Shown here: in pieces, positions 62,170 to 64,000 of the stretch
Layout: each line of letters begins with the position of its first letter
Numbering within the stretch: the first letter of the stretch is position 1
From: Actinobacillus indolicus
Lineage (GTDB): Bacteria > Pseudomonadota > Gammaproteobacteria > Enterobacterales > Pasteurellaceae
Assembly (NCBI RefSeq): GCF_004519515.1
Contig: NZ_CP038145.1
Span: 62,001-126,000 of the forward strand
Length of the DNA: 64,000 nt
Reading direction: 5' to 3'
Made by a program: the position numbers and the translations under genes
Notes under the pieces: model-generated
Told to the model about the DNA's origin: nothing
What the model saw: the letters and a program-made list of their open reading frames with translations, nothing else
Database searches by the model: none

Positions 62170-62514
62170 TTATGCTTCAACAGTTTTATCTTTAATCACT
62201 GTCGTTGCTGCATTATTGATCACGGATTTAATACCATTTTGCGCAGCTGCTTTTGAAGAATAGTACTCACTACGACCAATTTCCTGATGATTTCCCGCTT
62301 TTAAAATAAAGTACGGTTGATCACTTTTTGTCGTTTTCATTTCAAATTTTGTTTCATCTACACCATTTTTTTGTACTGATGCGATACCATTTTCTGCCGC
62401 TGCACGAGTTTTATATAATTCACTACTTAAAATAACTTGGCTATTTGCCGCTTTTAAGTTGAACATAAATTGTCCATCTTTTGCTAATTTAAGTTCGTAC
62501 CAACCTAATGCCAT
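62170..62514 (-). CDS. YegP/DUF1508-family protein with two tandem repeats
   Basis: A 114-residue protein made of two copies of the same unit: about residues 10-55 (FMFNLKAANSQVILSSELY, then AAENGIASVQKN) and about 62-105 (PYFILKAGNHQEIGRSEYY, then AAQNGIKSVINN). This is the usual YegP arrangement. The molecular role of the family is not established. AGGGAGAAA precedes the ATG. Confidence 0.88.
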   Translation of the reverse strand: MALGWYELKLAKDGQFMFNLKAANSQVILSSELYKTRAAAENGIASVQKNGVDETKFEMKTTKSDQPYFILKAGNHQEIGRSEYYSSKAAAQNGIKSVINNAATTVIKDKTVEA

Positions 62515-62632
62515 AAATTTCTCCCTATGAAGAAGTTAAAGTGTAATGTGGAAAATTCCGTTGCGTAGCATAAAACTTTTTATGAAATTTTCAACGAATT
62601 TTCTTAAATTTGCAAAATTTTAAAACAAAGTG

Positions 62633-62641
62633 ACCGCTTGT
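62633..62641 (-). repeat. DNA uptake signal sequence, Apl type
   Basis: Exact core on the minus strand, preceded by AAATTTGCAAAATTTT, 7 bases outside the stop of the AAA+ ATPase gene. Confidence 0.85.
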
Positions 62642-62647
62642 ATTTCG

Positions 62648-63871
62648 CTAAATCATCCCAATTGGCAAAGCCACTAAATCTTCGGCTAACCATAACTTCT
62701 GTGGATACTGGTTAATAATTACACCATTGCCGATTTTGATTTCCTCTTTAGGCAAATTATCTTTCAAAATACCGAAGGCTTTTGCCATTTTCTTATCGGG
62801 GCTTGCGGTGGTTTTGATTTCTACGGGGTAGATTGTTCTGTCGTACTCAATCAATAAATCAATCTCTTTTTGGTTGGTATCTCGATAAAAATACAGAGGC
62901 GGTTCAATACCGCTGTTATAGAACGATTTAATAATTTCGCTGACTACAAAAGTTTCAAAAAACTGACCGCTTTTTGCCCCTTGTTGAATGGTTTCAGGCG
63001 TTAGCCATTTTGTTAGCCACGCTATCAAACCTGTATCCAACATATAGACTTTCGGGGTTTTAATTGCCCGTTTTAAATGATTATTGCTGTATGGCTTAAG
63101 CAAATAGATAATGCCCGAAGTTTCTAAAATCGTTGTCCAACGTTTGATCGTATCCACCGATACACCCACTTCTTGTGCTACATTGCTGTAATTTAACAGC
63201 TCGCCACTACGAGCCGCAATAGCGACCATAAAGCGAGTGAAATCACTGATATTTGAGATATTCGTTAAGGATCGTACATCTCGTTCAATGTAGGTTGAAA
63301 CATAAGAGGCATAATAAATTTCCCAGTTCATCTCTTGTTCATACAGACGAGGCATATAGCCTTGATGAATAATTTTCCAAATGTTTTCAATGGGTTGGAA
63401 ATGTTTTCCACGAGCGGTAAGATAATCTAAATTCGGGACAAAAGGCTGATAAAATTCAATCCGCTGAATTTCGCGCAACGAAAAACCTTGCAATTTTAAC
63501 ACCGCAATTCGCCCTGCCAAAGTCTCCGTCACATTTTGCATTAACTCAAATGCCTGCGAGCCAGAAAGCAGATAAAGCCCTGCGGTTTTCTGTTTATCAA
63601 TAGCCAGTTTTAGACTTGAAAATAGCTCCGGCACATATTGCACCTCGTCCAAAATTAACTTGCCCGAATAGTTGAGCATAAACAAAGTCGGATCGTTACG
63701 AGCCATTGATAATAACATTGGATCATCAAAGGTAACATATTGATAATCCTCACTAATATGTTGCAACAATGTCGATTTTCCAACTTGTCTTGGACCAGTT
63801 ATCAACACTGCTGGAAACTGTTTAATCACCGTTTGCAACAACGGTTTCATTTGGCGAGAGTAGAAGTTCAT
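62648..63871 (-). CDS. AAA+ ATPase with DUF4143 domain
   Basis: A 407-residue protein. The N-terminal AAA_14-type ATPase has Walker A GPRQVGKST (26-34), Walker B LILDEVQ (about 71-77) and sensor LLSGSQAFELM. The middle includes a winged-helix-like stretch (NYSNVAQEVGVSVDTIKRW). The C-terminal DUF4143 domain carries PLYFYRDTNQKEIDLLIEYDR and YPVEIKTTASP, the D...ExK arrangement of a PD-(D/E)xK nuclease-like fold. The family is widespread, laterally mobile and without an agreed function. Two large palindromes lie in its promoter region. Confidence 0.85.
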   Translation of the reverse strand: MNFYSRQMKPLLQTVIKQFPAVLITGPRQVGKSTLLQHISEDYQYVTFDDPMLLSMARNDPTLFMLNYSGKLILDEVQYVPELFSSLKLAIDKQKTAGLYLLSGSQAFELMQNVTETLAGRIAVLKLQGFSLREIQRIEFYQPFVPNLDYLTARGKHFQPIENIWKIIHQGYMPRLYEQEMNWEIYYASYVSTYIERDVRSLTNISNISDFTRFMVAIAARSGELLNYSNVAQEVGVSVDTIKRWTTILETSGIIYLLKPYSNNHLKRAIKTPKVYMLDTGLIAWLTKWLTPETIQQGAKSGQFFETFVVSEIIKSFYNSGIEPPLYFYRDTNQKEIDLLIEYDRTIYPVEIKTTASPDKKMAKAFGILKDNLPKEEIKIGNGVIINQYPQKLWLAEDLVALPIGMI

Positions 63872-63881
63872 AGACAGAAAT

Positions 63882-63916
63882 TAGTTTAATTTAAGATAAC
63901 ATCGTAAATTAAACTA
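63882..63916. repeat. Palindrome 1 upstream of the AAA+/DUF4143 gene
   Basis: TAGTTTAATTTA-A-GAT / ATC-G-TAAATTAAACTA: 35 bases with 16-base arms, one mismatch and a 3-base centre. It ends 11 bases before the ATPase start codon and is near-identical to palindrome 2 (only the central bases differ). Confidence 0.9.
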
Positions 63917-63939
63917 AAAAATGAAGTGTAAGTAAAGAA

Positions 63940-63984
63940 AAATCTAGTTTAATTTAAGATAGTATCGTAAATTAAACTAGATTT
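63940..63984. repeat. Palindrome 2 upstream of the AAA+/DUF4143 gene
   Basis: The same 35-base core (63945-63979) as palindrome 1, with symmetry extending outward to 45 bases through AAATC / GATTT. The centre is AGT instead of AAC. The two copies are 63 bases apart centre to centre, six helical turns. Confidence 0.9.
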
Positions 63985-64000
63985 AATCCCAAACAAGCGG

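Noticed and set aside
63882..63984. Start of a CRISPR array
   Set aside because: There are only two copies, each a near-perfect palindrome over its whole length, with a 28-base gap and no cas genes; it fits an operator or dispersed palindrome better.

Overview
The window is a contiguous chromosomal segment of a member of the Pasteurellaceae. The clearest sign is a DNA uptake signal sequence with the 9-base core ACAAGCGGT, often next to TTTGCAAAATTTT. I count at least 16 exact copies on both strands. This is the Apl-type signal of the Actinobacillus pleuropneumoniae / Mannheimia haemolytica / [Haemophilus] ducreyi group, not the Hin-type AAGTGCGGT of H. influenzae and Pasteurella multocida. 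Gene content and order also fit the family: fdhD divergent from fdnG-fdxH-fdnI, serC-hisC, seqA divergent from ybfF, and secG followed by tRNA-Leu. I could not assign a species. The sequence is moderately AT-rich and almost entirely housekeeping.

Layout. 1-4010: molybdopterin synthase genes (end of moaC, moaD, moaE) running into ybeY, a TPR membrane protein and tmcA; this stretch carries three unrelated short palindromic repeats. 4029-7808: mglBAC galactose/glucose ABC transporter behind a perfect CRP site. 7812-8903: a complete IS256-family-like insertion sequence with 24-bp inverted repeats and an 8-bp target duplication, placed in the T-tract of the mglC terminator. 8959-11898: glpX and glnS. 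11899-15646: efeO-efeB-efeU iron uptake operon behind a possible Fur site. 15799-15962: tRNA-Gly and tRNA-Cys. 16211-21940: selenocysteine-containing formate dehydrogenase-N (fdnG-fdxH-fdnI) and divergent fdhD. 21989-27415: gltA, acnB and icd. 27621-34000: metF, tRNA-Leu, secG, mepA-topB, and lysC behind a lysine riboswitch. 33967-45562: a drug-efflux pump, lysS, the run seqA-menE-mscK-aroC, ybfF, sspA-sspB. 45780-53003: an unrecognised coiled-coil protein, serC-hisC, pepP, mazG, cpxR-cpxA. 53032-57417: two tandem BCCT osmolyte transporters between perfect 39-bp direct repeats. 57472-64000: macB, a Nif3-like protein, an orphan binding protein, trmJ, a YegP-like protein and an AAA+/DUF4143 ATPase with two large palindromes upstream.

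How the parts connect. MoaC/D/E feed molybdopterin synthesis, which the formate dehydrogenase needs; FdhD delivers sulfur to that enzyme. Respiratory formate oxidation, FTR1-type iron uptake and a menaquinone gene (menE) suit a facultative anaerobe on a mucosal surface. The gltA-acnB-icd set gives the citrate-to-2-oxoglutarate branch of the TCA cycle, which several relatives lack.

The most interesting non-routine signals are: (1) the BCCT module, bounded by 39-bp direct repeats containing the host's Apl-type signal while its own intergenic hairpin carries an exact Hin-type signal, suggesting uptake from a different Pasteurellaceae group; (2) the paired palindromes in front of the AAA+/DUF4143 ATPase; (3) short palindromic repeats accommodated in frame inside tmcA; (4) the insertion sequence, its terminator-like shield, extra terminal-repeat copies and a remnant about 20 kb away. 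I see no CRISPR array, prophage, rRNA operon or restriction system.
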